IMG/VR virus record: IMGVR_UViG_3300029787_000185
Location: 1 to 33,401 of that record
Origin: a virus
Length of the DNA: 33,401 nucleotides
Direction: 5' to 3' (one strand)
Below the pieces are notes generated by a model, which did not search any database, had not been told where the DNA came from, and was given only the letters and a program-made list of their open reading frames with translations. A program made the position numbers and the translations under genes. This document shows, one piece after another, positions 1 through 7,830 of this stretch. How positions within the stretch are numbered: position 1 is the first letter of the stretch; the number at the start of each line of letters is the position of its first letter.

Positions 1-357
1 CGTAATGCATACAGCACTAAGAATATGAAGGACAGCAGTATATGGACAGAAGCATCTAAGCTTATGAGTAGCCCTAAGGTCTCCCAAAGGGTAAAGCAGG
101 GATTAAGGCGTAAGAGTGAGTATGCTTCAACTACAGGGCTCTCTCTAAGACAGATGATACTGGAACAGCTACAGAAAGAAGCATTGAATACAGAGAACAA
201 TGAAGCATCTAGGATTAGAGCATTGGAACTGCTAGGTAAAGTATCAGAGGTGGCACTGTTCACAGAAAGGCTAGAGACAACAACAAGCAACAAGTCATCA
301 GATGAGATTAAGCTAGAACTGGAACAAAAAATACAATCAATGTTTAACAAAGCCTAG
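1..357 (+). CDS. Terminase small subunit, 5'-truncated by the window edge
   Basis: The reading frame is open from base 1; the ATG at 25 is internal, because the codons before it (RNAYSTKN) continue the usual small-terminase pattern of an 'AY...N' segment followed by M-x-D-x-S/T and 'ASKLMSSPKVSQRV'. The later 'RIRALELLGKVSEVALF' stretch is also typical of Terminase_2-like small subunits, where a DNA-binding N-terminus is followed by an oligomerisation helix. Small terminases recognise the packaging site and hand phage DNA to the large subunit. The large subunit lies about 700 bases downstream, separated by a regulator gene. The upstream end of this gene is outside the window, so length and start are unknown. 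Family assignment is from recognised sequence pattern, not a search. Confidence 0.75.
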   Translation, partial: RNAYSTKNMKDSSIWTEASKLMSSPKVSQRVKQGLRRKSEYASTTGLSLRQMILEQLQKEALNTENNEASRIRALELLGKVSEVALFTERLETTTSNKSSDEIKLELEQKIQSMFNKA

Positions 358-359
358 CG

Positions 360-387
360 ATACAACAAACAGCACTCACTGTTGTAT
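360..387 (+). terminator. Stem-loop just after the small terminase gene
   Basis: Perfect 8-bp arms (ATACAACA at 360-367, TGTTGTAT at 380-387) enclose a 12-base loop, starting two bases after the stop codon at 355-357. There is no clean T-tract after it, so it is a weak or Rho-assisted terminator at best, or an mRNA 3'-end protecting structure. Confidence 0.4.
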
Positions 388-438
388 TAATAAGTAAGTA
401 CTCACTATCACTGGAAACCGCATTATAGGTGTGCTTGA

Positions 439-459
439 CCCCACCCACCCCGACCCCCC
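439..459 (-). other. G-quadruplex motif on the - strand
   Basis: The + strand has C-runs at 439-442, 444-446, 448-451 and 454-459. The - strand therefore reads four G-runs (6, 4, 3 and 4 bases) with loops of 2, 1 and 1 bases. This meets the usual intramolecular G-quadruplex rule and stands out in an AT-rich non-coding gap beside the small terminase gene. Function unknown: candidate packaging, terminus, origin or transcription-control element. Confidence 0.55.
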
Positions 460-525
460 GCATATAAAAAAAATTGTGTGTCTAGGGTACATACTATTTT
501 GCACATATAATTCTGTAATTTTCAT

Positions 526-544
526 AGGGGGTACCCCTTTTTTT
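526..544 (+). terminator. Short Rho-independent-type terminator
   Basis: A 5-bp stem AGGGG/CCCCT (526-530 and 534-538) with a 3-base loop is followed by a run of T to 544. The stem is short but mostly G-C and the T-tract is good. It lies between the small terminase gene and the promoter at 565-593, so it would end transcription arriving from the left. Confidence 0.5.
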
Positions 545-564
545 ATTTCCGGCTAACTTACATA

Positions 565-593
565 TTGCGTTTTTATAGGAATGTTCGTATAAT
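565..593 (+). promoter_or_regulatory. Sigma70-type promoter for the LexA-like gene
   Basis: A perfect -10 box TATAAT at 588-593 lies 17 bases downstream of TTGCGT at 565-570 (three of six matches to TTGACA). A start point near 600 would give a leader of about 28 bases before the ATG at 628, containing a 7-G run (611-617) that may act as a poor ribosome site. It is the clearest promoter I can see in the window. Confidence 0.55.
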
Positions 594-627
594 GTTCTAG
601 GGTCCCATACGGGGGGGTAAATATATT

Positions 628-882
628 ATGACAAGTAAACAATTAAAACTTTTAGAAACCATAGAAGAATACTGGAAAGAGTTTGGCTGCGGTCCTAGTC
701 TTGATGCTTTAGCTGATGCTTTAGGTTTGTCCTCTAAGAGCACTATACACGCTATGATACATAGACTTAAAGATGGTGGTTGGGTTACTATGCAGCCTAA
801 TAGATGGCGTACAGTGATGAGCACTAGAAACAGTCCTTTTAAAAATGTTGAAAAAACTATTGACGAATCTGTGAAGATATGA
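628..882 (+). CDS. LexA-type winged-helix DNA-binding regulator
   Basis: This 84-residue protein matches the N-terminal DNA-binding domain of LexA (LexA_DNA_bind family) along residues 1-60: 'SKQLKLLETIEEYWKEFG', then 'PSLDALADALGLSSKSTI' as the helix-turn-helix, then 'MIHRLKDGGWV' leading into the wing. The C-terminal Ser/Lys autoprotease half of true LexA is missing, so it should not self-cleave. I infer a small phage transcription regulator. It has its own promoter (565-593), sits between the two terminase genes, and is followed by perfect inverted repeats (955-985) that could be its operators; that link is a guess. The start ATG at 628 has only a G-run as a possible ribosome site. Product family is fairly secure; target is unknown. 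Confidence 0.7.
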   Translation: MTSKQLKLLETIEEYWKEFGCGPSLDALADALGLSSKSTIHAMIHRLKDGGWVTMQPNRWRTVMSTRNSPFKNVEKTIDESVKI

Positions 883-911
883 AACCATGTTCATAATAGG
901 GTATATTGCCC

Positions 912-941
912 CTAGTGATTTACTAAAGAGTAATACACTAG
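912..941 (+). repeat. Inverted repeat 1 upstream of the large terminase gene
   Basis: Arms CTAGTG (912-917) and CACTAG (936-941) form the outer stem and TTACT (920-924) with AGTAA (929-933) the inner stem, with a 2x2 internal mismatch and a 4-base loop. It shares the CTAG/TACT word set with the next repeat. It could be an operator or an RNA hairpin in the leader of the packaging and head operon. Confidence 0.5.
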
Positions 942-954
942 ATTTTAGTTTATA

Positions 955-985
955 TAGTATTATTACTAGAGCTAGTAATATACTA
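955..985 (+). promoter_or_regulatory. Inverted repeat 2: operator-like dyad
   Basis: A perfect 9-bp inverted repeat (TATTACTAG at 961-969 and CTAGTAATA at 972-980, 2-base spacer) extends by five more pairs (955-959 with 981-985) if base 960 bulges. The 2-base centre leaves little room for an RNA loop, so a DNA operator for a dimeric protein is the more natural reading. The LexA-like protein encoded just upstream is the obvious candidate ligand (inference). Confidence 0.55.
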
Positions 986-992
986 GGAAGTT

Positions 993-1070
993 TTGCGGTA
1001 TCTTTAAATGTTATTCATAATTACCTCCTCTACTACATACTTACTCCAGTAGATACTAAAGGTACCGCAA
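993..1070 (+). promoter_or_regulatory. Inverted repeat 3: long stem ending at the large terminase start
   Basis: Bases 993-1006 pair with 1057-1070 over 14 positions (13 Watson-Crick pairs and one U-G in RNA), closing a 50-base loop. The right arm ends three bases before the large terminase ATG at 1074. The loop carries ACCTCCT (around 1023-1029), which resembles the anti-Shine-Dalgarno end of 16S rRNA. No Shine-Dalgarno sequence lies between the stem and the ATG. The arrangement suggests translational control or a packaging-related structure. Confidence 0.55.
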
Positions 1071-1073
1071 TTT

Positions 1074-2561
1074 ATGTTTGATATTGATAAGATAAACAAA
1101 CTTCCGCCTGAACAACAAAAAGATTTATTAGAACTTTTGTCCCAATATGAATCTGCTAAACGCAAAGAAGATTGTTCAGATAATTTCCTTTCTTTTGTAA
1201 AAGAGATGTGGGCTGCCTTTATTGAAGGCTACCATCACAAGATTATGTCTGATGCATTTAATGATGTTAAGAATGGCAAGTTAAAGCGTTTGATTATAAA
1301 TATGCCGCCCAGACATACTAAGTCTGAGTTTGCTTCTTATCTTTTACCTGCTTGGTTCTTAGGGTGCTTCCCTGATAAAAAGATAATCCAAGTAGCACAC
1401 ACTGCTGAACTAGCTGTAGGTTTTGGTCGTAAGGTTAGAAACCTTGTTGGTTCCGAAGATTATAAAAAAGTTTTTCCCGATGTGGGGTTACAATCAGATA
1501 GTAAAGCTGCTGGTCGTTGGAATACCAACAAAGGCGGAGATTACTTTGCGATTGGTATAGGCGGTGCTGTAACCGGTAAAGGTGCAGACCTGCTTATTAT
1601 AGATGACCCACATTCAGAACAAGAGGGACAAAGTAATGACCCCTCTGTGTTTGACAAGGTGTATGAATACTATACATCTGGTCCCCGTCAGCGTCTGCAA
1701 CCCGGTGGTGCAATCATTATCGTTATGACAAGATGGCACAAACGGGACCTGACTGGGCAAATACTAAAGTCTTCAGCACAAAGAGATGGTGTTGATGAAT
1801 GGAAGGTTATAGAGTTTCCTGCAATACTGCCATCTGGTAAAAGCCTATGGCAAGAGTTTTGGGATATAAAAGAATTAGAAAAGTTACGAGCAGAACTACC
1901 TTTAGCTAAATGGTCTGCTCAATACCAACAAAACCCTACCGCAGAAGAATCAGCCATCATCAAAAGAAATTGGTGGCGTGTTTGGGAATATGATAACCCC
2001 CCGCAATGCGAGTTTATTATACAGTCATGGGATACAGCGTTTTTAAAAACACAGCGTTCTGACTACTCTGCTTGTACAACATGGGGTGTTTTCTATCAAC
2101 CAGATGATACAGGAGTTACACAACCTAATTTAATACTCTTAGATGCGTATAAAGAACGGCTAGAGTTTCCTGAATTAAAAAAGAAAGCTTTTGAAATGTA
2201 TCAAAGTTGGCAACCAGAAGCTTTTATTGTTGAAGCTAAAGCTGCAGGTATGCCTTTGATTTTTGAATTAAGGCAAATGGGTATAGCTGTTTCAGAATAT
2301 ACGCCTAGTCGTGGTAACGATAAGATAGCAAGAGTTAATGCTGTTGCTGATTTGTTTGCATCAGGTATAGTATGGGCACCTGAAAGAAAGTTTGCAGAAG
2401 AAGTAATAGAAGAATTTGCTGCTTTTCCTGCTGGAGACCATGATGATTTAGTTGATTCATCTACCCAAGCTTTAATAAGATTTAGACAGGGTGGTTTTAT
2501 TCCTTTATATTCTGATGAAGAAGATGAAGATTTACCGCCAAGAGAAGCCAATTATTATTAG
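1074..2561 (+). CDS. terL: Terminase large subunit (packaging ATPase and nuclease)
   Basis: The 495-residue protein is a full-length large terminase, the motor that pumps phage DNA into the empty head through the portal and cuts it. The ATPase part shows a Walker A-type loop at residues 76-85 (NMPPRHTKSE), Walker B at 173-178 (LLIIDD) and a 'TRWH' motif at 219-222. The C-terminal RuvC-like nuclease is marked by acidic residues D320 (QSWD), E387 (VEAK) and D457/D458 (GDHDDLVDS). ATG 1074 is the only possible in-frame start, since a stop lies at 1050-1052. It is oddly without a Shine-Dalgarno sequence and sits right after inverted repeat 3. The portal gene follows after 8 bases, as is usual. 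Confidence 0.95.
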   Translation: MFDIDKINKLPPEQQKDLLELLSQYESAKRKEDCSDNFLSFVKEMWAAFIEGYHHKIMSDAFNDVKNGKLKRLIINMPPRHTKSEFASYLLPAWFLGCFPDKKIIQVAHTAELAVGFGRKVRNLVGSEDYKKVFPDVGLQSDSKAAGRWNTNKGGDYFAIGIGGAVTGKGADLLIIDDPHSEQEGQSNDPSVFDKVYEYYTSGPRQRLQPGGAIIIVMTRWHKRDLTGQILKSSAQRDGVDEWKVIEFPAILPSGKSLWQEFWDIKELEKLRAELPLAKWSAQYQQNPTAEESAIIKRNWWRVWEYDNPPQCEFIIQSWDTAFLKTQRSDYSACTTWGVFYQPDDTGVTQPNLILLDAYKERLEFPELKKKAFEMYQSWQPEAFIVEAKAAGMPLIFELRQMGIAVSEYTPSRGNDKIARVNAVADLFASGIVWAPERKFAEEVIEEFAAFPAGDHDDLVDSSTQALIRFRQGGFIPLYSDEEDEDLPPREANYY

Positions 2562-2569
2562 GAGATTAA

Positions 2570-5008
2570 ATGGCAGAAAAACCATTACAGACCCCAGAAA
2601 AAAAATTTAAAGATTCTCCTGTAGAAGTTTTAGTAACTAACCCAGATGAAATTGCAATAGCAACAGAAGAGGGTGGATTAATTATAGATTTTGAAGATGG
2701 TGCTGAATTAGGAACACCTAACTTTGATGACAATATTGCAGAGTTTATGGAAGAAGCTGAACTGCAATTACTATCAAGTGAACTTGTAGGTTATTTTAAT
2801 GCAGACAGAGAATCAAGAAAAGACTGGGAAGAAACATATACTAAAGGATTAGACCAACTAGGTTTAAAAATTGAAGACAGAACTCTGCCTTGGCAGGGTG
2901 CTTGTGGTGTGTTTCACCCCTTATTAACTGAATCTGTAGTGCGTTTCCAAGCTGAGTCTGTAACAGAAATATTTCCAGCTAAAGGTCCTGTAGATACTAA
3001 GATTGTTGGAGATATAGACGAAGAAAAACAATCACAGTCAGAAAGAGTTAAAGATTATTTAAACTATTTACTCACAGAAAAGATGAGTGAATACAGAACA
3101 GAAACAGAAAAGTTATTATTTAATTTACCATTAGCAGGTTCTGCATTTAGAAAAATATACTATGACCCTAGTTTAGAAAGACCAGCAAGTATGTTTGTTC
3201 CTGCTGAAGATTTTGTAGTTAGTTATGGTGCATCTGATTTAAGCACTTGTGAAAGAGCTACTCATGTAATGAAGAAAGCTACTAATGATATTAGAAAGCT
3301 ACAAGTTATAGGGTTTTATAAAGATATTGAATTACAAGCACCAAGTAATGAACTAAGTAATATTCAATCTAAGTACAATGAAATTACAGGTTCAAGCAAA
3401 AGTTACGAGAATGACCAAAGACATACCATACTTGAAATGCAAGTTGACCTTGATATACAAGGGTTTGAAGACAGGAAAGATGGTAAAGTAACAGGTATAG
3501 CCTTGCCTTATGTAGTAACTTTAGATTTAGAATCTGGAGTTATATTGGCTATTCGTAGGAATTATTTAGAAGATGACCCTACTAAAAAGAAAAGAGAACA
3601 CTATGTTCACTATCAATACCTACCCGGATTAGGGTTTTATGGGTTTGGATTAATACATTTAATAGGCGGTATAGCTAAGTCTGCTACAAGTTTATTAAGA
3701 CAGTTGGTAGATGCTGGTACATTATCTAATTTACCGGGTGGTTTAAAGTCCAGAGGACTAAGAATTAAAGGAGATGATACTCCTATTATGCCGGGTGAGT
3801 TTAGAGATGTTGATGTACCCGGTGGTGCTATTAAAGACAATATTACATTCTTACCTTACAAAGAACCATCAGGAACTTTATATACTTTGTTACAAAACTT
3901 AGTAGAAGAAGGCAGAAGGTTTGCTTCATTAGCTGATTTAAAAGTTTCAGACATGAGCAGTCAAGCACCTGTAGGTACAACACTAGCTTTATTAGAAAGG
4001 TCTTTAAAGGTTATGGGTTCTGTGCAATCAAGAATACATAACAGCATGAAACAAGAACTTAAAATATTAAGTAAAATAATATTTGATTATGGACCAACTG
4101 AATATCCTTATCAGATAAAAGGCAAAGAACTTTTAAAAGAAGACTTTGATGGCAGAATAGATGTAGTACCTGTATCAGACCCTAACGCTTCTACTAAGGC
4201 ACAAAAAATTATGCAGTATCAAGCAGCCTTACAGTTATCTACACAAGCTCCTGAACTATACAATATGCAAGAGTTACATAGACAAATGTTAGATGTACTA
4301 GGTATTCAAGATGCAGATAAAATTGTACCGCTTGAAACTGAGATACCGCCAACAGACCCTGTATCAGAAAATATGAATATGTTGAATGGTAAACCTGTTA
4401 AAGCCTTTATGTATCAAGACCATGAAGCACACATTAAAGTTCATATGTCTGCTATGGAAGACCCTAAAATGAGAGAGATGATTGGACAAAGTCCAAATGC
4501 TTCTAAGATTTTAGGTGCATTTACAGACCATGTTACAGAACATATTGCATTTCAATATCGTAAAGAAATTGAGAAACAACTTGGTGCACCACTTCCACCA
4601 CCAGATGAACCATTGCCAAAAGATATTGAGTTGCGTTTATCAGAACTGGTATCTGAAGCTGCAGAAAGAGTATTAGCTGGAAGTAAAGCAGAAGAAAGAG
4701 CAGAAGAAATAAACGAAAAACTAGAAGACCCTGTAATACAACAAAGAGAAAAAGAACTAGCTATTAGAGAAGCTGAAGTACAAAGAAAAATGAAAGCTGA
4801 TGCAGAACGAATAGCACTTGATTTACAGAAAGCTAAATCTACTGAAGAGATAGAAAAAGAAAGAATAGCATCACAAGAACGAATAGCTGGTGCTAAGATT
4901 GGATTTGATGCTGCATCAGAAAATGCAAAAATATCTAGCAAAGAACAAATAGAAGGTGCTAAGATAGGCAGAGATATAGCAGAGACATTACTTGATAAAG
5001 AAAATTAA
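2570..5008 (+). CDS. Portal protein
   Basis: This 812-residue protein is a large portal of the kind found in many marine podovirus-like phages; a ring of portal subunits forms the vertex for DNA entry and tail attachment. The recognisable core starts near residue 75 ('DRESRKDWEETYTKGLDQLG') and continues through 'LPWQGACGVFHPLLTESVVRFQAE'. The last 100 or so residues are highly charged and helical, with imperfect repeats of 'ERIA' and 'GAKIG' type, like the barrel or coiled-coil tail of long portals. An AGGAGA ribosome site precedes the ATG. Its position directly after the large terminase supports the call. The stop overlaps the next ATG by one base (TAATG), suggesting coupled translation. 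Confidence 0.85.
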   Translation: MAEKPLQTPEKKFKDSPVEVLVTNPDEIAIATEEGGLIIDFEDGAELGTPNFDDNIAEFMEEAELQLLSSELVGYFNADRESRKDWEETYTKGLDQLGLKIEDRTLPWQGACGVFHPLLTESVVRFQAESVTEIFPAKGPVDTKIVGDIDEEKQSQSERVKDYLNYLLTEKMSEYRTETEKLLFNLPLAGSAFRKIYYDPSLERPASMFVPAEDFVVSYGASDLSTCERATHVMKKATNDIRKLQVIGFYKDIELQAPSNELSNIQSKYNEITGSSKSYENDQRHTILEMQVDLDIQGFEDRKDGKVTGIALPYVVTLDLESGVILAIRRNYLEDDPTKKKREHYVHYQYLPGLGFYGFGLIHLIGGIAKSATSLLRQLVDAGTLSNLPGGLKSRGLRIKGDDTPIMPGEFRDVDVPGGAIKDNITFLPYKEPSGTLYTLLQNLVEEGRRFASLADLKVSDMSSQAPVGTTLALLERSLKVMGSVQSRIHNSMKQELKILSKIIFDYGPTEYPYQIKGKELLKEDFDGRIDVVPVSDPNASTKAQKIMQYQAALQLSTQAPELYNMQELHRQMLDVLGIQDADKIVPLETEIPPTDPVSENMNMLNGKPVKAFMYQDHEAHIKVHMSAMEDPKMREMIGQSPNASKILGAFTDHVTEHIAFQYRKEIEKQLGAPLPPPDEPLPKDIELRLSELVSEAAERVLAGSKAEERAEEINEKLEDPVIQQREKELAIREAEVQRKMKADAERIALDLQKAKSTEEIEKERIASQERIAGAKIGFDAASENAKISSKEQIEGAKIGRDIAETLLDKEN

Positions 5009-5208
5009 TGAGTGCATCAGATACAAATTTTATAGAAGCTTTAAGAAAAAAAATTAGAGACCATATGAACGAACACGCTGACCACTTATCAGGTGGTGGC
5101 TGCAAAAATTTTGAAGAGTACAGACATTTAACAGGTGTAATTGCTGGACTCGCTATAGTAGAAAGAGATATACTTGACCTACAGGAAATAGCAAATCGTC
5201 AACAATGA
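5008..5208 (+). CDS. Small conserved phage protein between portal and co-chaperonin
   Basis: I do not know a function for this 66-residue protein. It is mostly helical, with 'ALRKKIRDHMNEHADHLSGG' followed by 'YRHLTGVIAGLAIVERDILDL', which suggests a two-helix hairpin. Similar short proteins follow the portal in other marine phages, in my recollection. It is translationally coupled to the portal by a TAATG overlap and has no ribosome site of its own, so it is probably made in step with the portal. It may be a head-assembly accessory; this is positional inference. Confidence 0.7.
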   Translation: MSASDTNFIEALRKKIRDHMNEHADHLSGGGCKNFEEYRHLTGVIAGLAIVERDILDLQEIANRQQ

Positions 5209-5248
5209 CGCAAGGACCTAGACCTTAATCTAGTGCAAGGAGAAAGAA

Positions 5249-5656
5249 ATGAGTGAACCTGCAAAAGTTGAAACATCAACGCAAAATGCTGATATATCTA
5301 AAACAAATGAAGATAAAACAGCAAAACAATTACCAATACCAAAAGGTTATAAAATCTTAATAGCTCTTCCAGAGCCAGAAGAAAAATCAAAAGGTGGAAT
5401 TATAAAAGCATCTCAAACATTACAAGTTGAAGAAGTTGGTTCTATCGTTGGTTTTATTTTAGAAATGGGAGAAGACTGCTATCAAGATAAAAAACGATTT
5501 CCAAATGGTCCTTATTGTAAAAAGGGCGATTGGATTATTATGCGTTCTTATTCAGGTACTAGATTTAAAGTACATGGAAAAGAATTTCGTTTAATCAATG
5601 ATGACAGTGTAGAAGCTGTTGTTGAAGACCCAAGAGGTATCGTAAAGGTAATTTAA
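5249..5656 (+). CDS. GroES-like co-chaperonin
   Basis: The 135-residue protein has a Cpn10/GroES domain from about residue 30. Visible features are 'PKGYKILIALPEPEEKSKGGII' (mobile loop and GGI motif region), 'VGSIVGFILEMGEDCYQD' matching the 'VxVG' strand and turn, 'KKGDWIIM', and a final 'EFRLINDDSVEAVV' like GroES 'ILxxxDILAIV'. The first 30 residues are a low-complexity lead-in. By analogy with T4 gp31 it could cap the host GroEL and help fold the capsid protein; it sits within the head genes, between portal and scaffold. No GroEL is encoded here. An AAGGAGA ribosome site lies upstream of the ATG. Confidence 0.75.
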   Translation: MSEPAKVETSTQNADISKTNEDKTAKQLPIPKGYKILIALPEPEEKSKGGIIKASQTLQVEEVGSIVGFILEMGEDCYQDKKRFPNGPYCKKGDWIIMRSYSGTRFKVHGKEFRLINDDSVEAVVEDPRGIVKVI

Positions 5657-5657
5657 T

Positions 5658-6710
5658 ATGAGTGAAAATAACACAGCAAATCAAGAGGTTACGGAAGAAA
5701 TTCCACAATCTACAAAAGAAGAAAAGTTCTTTGGTGTAAAAACCACCTTTGAAAAAGAACCTAAAGAGGAATCTGTTAATGAGGTAGAAGTAGAAGTTGT
5801 AGATGACAGACCTAAAGAAGATAGAAGACCACCTAAAGTTAAAACTTCAACCAACCAAGTTGAAGAAGAAATTGATGGTATTAGTGATAAAGTCCAAAAA
5901 AGAATTGATAAAATTAAATACGACTATCACGAAGAAAGAAGAGCAAAAGAAGCTTCTGATAAATTAAGAGATGAAGCAGTAGGCTATGCTCAAAAAATTC
6001 AAGATGAAAATAAAAGGTTATCTGCTTTAATTAATAAAGGAGAAGAAGCTTTACTTGGACAAATATCAGCAAAAGCTAGTGCTGAATTAGAACAAGGTAA
6101 GTCTGAATTTAAAGAAGCTTATGAAGCTGGTGATACGGATAAAATGTTAGCTGCTAACGAAAGAATTTTATCTGCACAAGTAGATGCAAAAAGTGCAAAC
6201 GAAAAGTTAAACTACTATCAAAAGCAAACAGAAGCTAGAGAACAGATGCAACAAAATGTTGCACAACAACCACAACAACCACAGCAAGTACAATCGCAAC
6301 ATTCACCGCCTGACCCAAAGGCAGTAGATTGGTTGCAAAAGAATACTTGGTTTGGTAATAAAGAACATAAAGACATGACCGGTTATGCTTATGGGCTACA
6401 TGAAACTCTCATACAAGATGAGGGCATATATCCTACTAGCGACCAGTATTATCAGGAAGTTGACAAGCGTATGCGTGGAAAATTTCCTGAATTTTTTGGA
6501 GAAGAAGAAATATCTGTCGGCAACGAAGAAGTTGTTGAAACTGTGATTTCCAAAAAACCATCGGCAGTTGTAGCACCAGCAACAAGAAATAATGGTGCTA
6601 TGCCCCGCAAAGTACAGTTGACAGGAACCCAAGTTGCTCTCGCAAGGCGTTTGGGTTTAACACCAGAACAGTATGCCAAACAAGTTGCCAAGGAGGTACA
6701 CAATGGCTGA
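5658..6710 (+). CDS. Putative capsid scaffolding protein
   Basis: The 350-residue protein has the usual marks of a scaffold: an acidic, disordered N-terminus (Glu-rich to about residue 75), a long charged coiled-coil ('KVQKRIDKIKYDYHEERRAK' onward), a Gln-rich linker around 195-215, and a smaller C-terminal part. Scaffolds hold capsid subunits in place during prohead assembly and are then lost. Its position between portal and major capsid genes supports this; sequence alone would not prove it. A virion or tail protein with coiled coils is the alternative. Its stop overlaps the next start by 8 bases. Confidence 0.6.
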   Translation: MSENNTANQEVTEEIPQSTKEEKFFGVKTTFEKEPKEESVNEVEVEVVDDRPKEDRRPPKVKTSTNQVEEEIDGISDKVQKRIDKIKYDYHEERRAKEASDKLRDEAVGYAQKIQDENKRLSALINKGEEALLGQISAKASAELEQGKSEFKEAYEAGDTDKMLAANERILSAQVDAKSANEKLNYYQKQTEAREQMQQNVAQQPQQPQQVQSQHSPPDPKAVDWLQKNTWFGNKEHKDMTGYAYGLHETLIQDEGIYPTSDQYYQEVDKRMRGKFPEFFGEEEISVGNEEVVETVISKKPSAVVAPATRNNGAMPRKVQLTGTQVALARRLGLTPEQYAKQVAKEVHNG

Positions 6711-7182
6711 TAATGAAAAAGTAACTGAAGAAGTTACAAAAGCTGCAAGAGAAACGGAAACCAGAGAAGCTCAATCAAGAACTATGTCTTGGGAACCACA
6801 ATCAAAATTACCTAATCCAAAGCCACAAGATGGCTGGGTGTTTAGGTGGATAGCTACTGCTGTATTAGGGCAACCTAATAATGTAAATGTTAGCTCCAAA
6901 TTTAGAGAAGGTTGGGAACCTGTGAAAGCAGAAGACCACCCTGAACTACATTTAATTTGTGATGTGAACTCAGAATGGGCAGATAAAGGTAACATGGAAG
7001 TAGGCGGGTTATTGCTTTGTAAAGCTCCTAGAGAGTTAATGGAGCAAAGAGACCAGCACTACAGAAAAGTTGCAAGAGAGCAAATGGAAGCCGTTGATAA
7101 TAACTACTTAAAAGAAAATGACCCTCGTATGCCTATGTTACAACCAGACCGCAAAACGAGAACTACATTTGGTGGTAAATAA
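6703..7182 (+). CDS. Conserved phage protein upstream of capsid genes
   Basis: A 159-residue protein of unknown function. I place the start at 6703 rather than at the upstream in-frame ATG 6673 because a perfect AGGAGG (6691-6696) lies six bases before it. The N-terminal 45 residues are charged and helical. The rest is a compact domain with 'GWVFRWIATAVLGQPNNVN', 'KFREGWEPVKAEDHPELHL' and 'VGGLLLCKAPRELMEQRDQH'. It ends with 'TTFGGK'. Proteins with this pattern occur beside scaffold and capsid genes in marine phages, in my recollection, so a head-assembly or minor head role is likely but not shown. Confidence 0.7.
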   Translation: MADNEKVTEEVTKAARETETREAQSRTMSWEPQSKLPNPKPQDGWVFRWIATAVLGQPNNVNVSSKFREGWEPVKAEDHPELHLICDVNSEWADKGNMEVGGLLLCKAPRELMEQRDQHYRKVAREQMEAVDNNYLKENDPRMPMLQPDRKTRTTFGGK

Positions 7183-7233
7183 CTAAATAATAATTTAGCT
7201 AAAGTTTTCTTTTAAAAATTTTAGGAGAATAAT

Positions 7234-7812
7234 ATGGCTGCGTCAGCAACCCCAATGGGTGCCGAACCTGTAGGCTGTCTTAGTTCTAATGGTTCCTTTT
7301 CAGGAAAAGTTAGACATTATAAGGTAGCTTCCAATTATGGTACTGCTATATTCTACGGAGATTTTGTTAAGCTTGTAAGTTCTGGTACTGTTGAAAAAGA
7401 TACAGGAACTACAGCTTGTACTCCAGTAGGAGTATTTGTAGGTGTTTCTTACACTGACCCAAATACAAACCAAAAGACATTCTCACAAACATATCCAGCA
7501 TCAACTGTTGCTAGTGATATTAGTGCGTATGTTCTTGATGACCCTTTTGTTGAAATGAAGATGCAAGGTGATGCTTCACTAGCACAAACAGCATTAGGAA
7601 ACAATGCCGCTGTTGTACAAACAGCAGGTAGCACAAGTATAGGAAGAAGCAAAAATGCTGTTGATAGCAGTACGATTGCAACAACCAATACTTTGCCAGT
7701 TAAAATTATTGAGTTCGTAGAAGGACCCGATAGTGCAGTTGGCGATTCATTCACAGATGTAATTGTTGTCTTTAACGCAGGACACCAATTAACCAATACA
7801 ACAGGCGTTTAA
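7234..7812 (+). CDS. Putative head decoration or stabilisation protein
   Basis: The 192-residue protein is rich in Ala, Thr, Val and Gly, and predicted to be mostly beta-strand; it has no signal peptide. Position and make-up (just before the major capsid gene, similar strong AGGAGAATAA ribosome site) fit a decoration protein that caps or clamps the capsid lattice. Recognisable stretches include 'GDFVKLVSSGTVEKDT', 'CTPVGVFVGVSYTDPN' and 'ALGNNAAVVQTAGSTSIGRS'. A small AT-rich palindrome (7183-7198) lies in the gap before it. I cannot name a family; another virion component is possible. Confidence 0.6.
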   Translation: MAASATPMGAEPVGCLSSNGSFSGKVRHYKVASNYGTAIFYGDFVKLVSSGTVEKDTGTTACTPVGVFVGVSYTDPNTNQKTFSQTYPASTVASDISAYVLDDPFVEMKMQGDASLAQTALGNNAAVVQTAGSTSIGRSKNAVDSSTIATTNTLPVKIIEFVEGPDSAVGDSFTDVIVVFNAGHQLTNTTGV

Positions 7813-7830
7813 TTTATAGGAGAATAAAAT

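Noticed and set aside
1004-1030. Perfect AGGAGGT ribosome site and ATG on the - strand in the loop of inverted repeat 3
   Set aside because: The reading frame has only four codons before a stop (M-N-N-I), so it is not a gene. The sequence may matter as an anti-Shine-Dalgarno mimic on the + strand.
887-1081. 64-codon + strand reading frame between the LexA-like gene and the large terminase
   Set aside because: It lies over three inverted repeats, has no ribosome site, overlaps the terminase start, and its product shows no known pattern. The DNA looks structured rather than coding.
6673-6702. Upstream ATG for the protein at 6703-7182
   Set aside because: Lies inside the scaffold-like gene without a ribosome site, while 6703 has a perfect AGGAGG six bases upstream.
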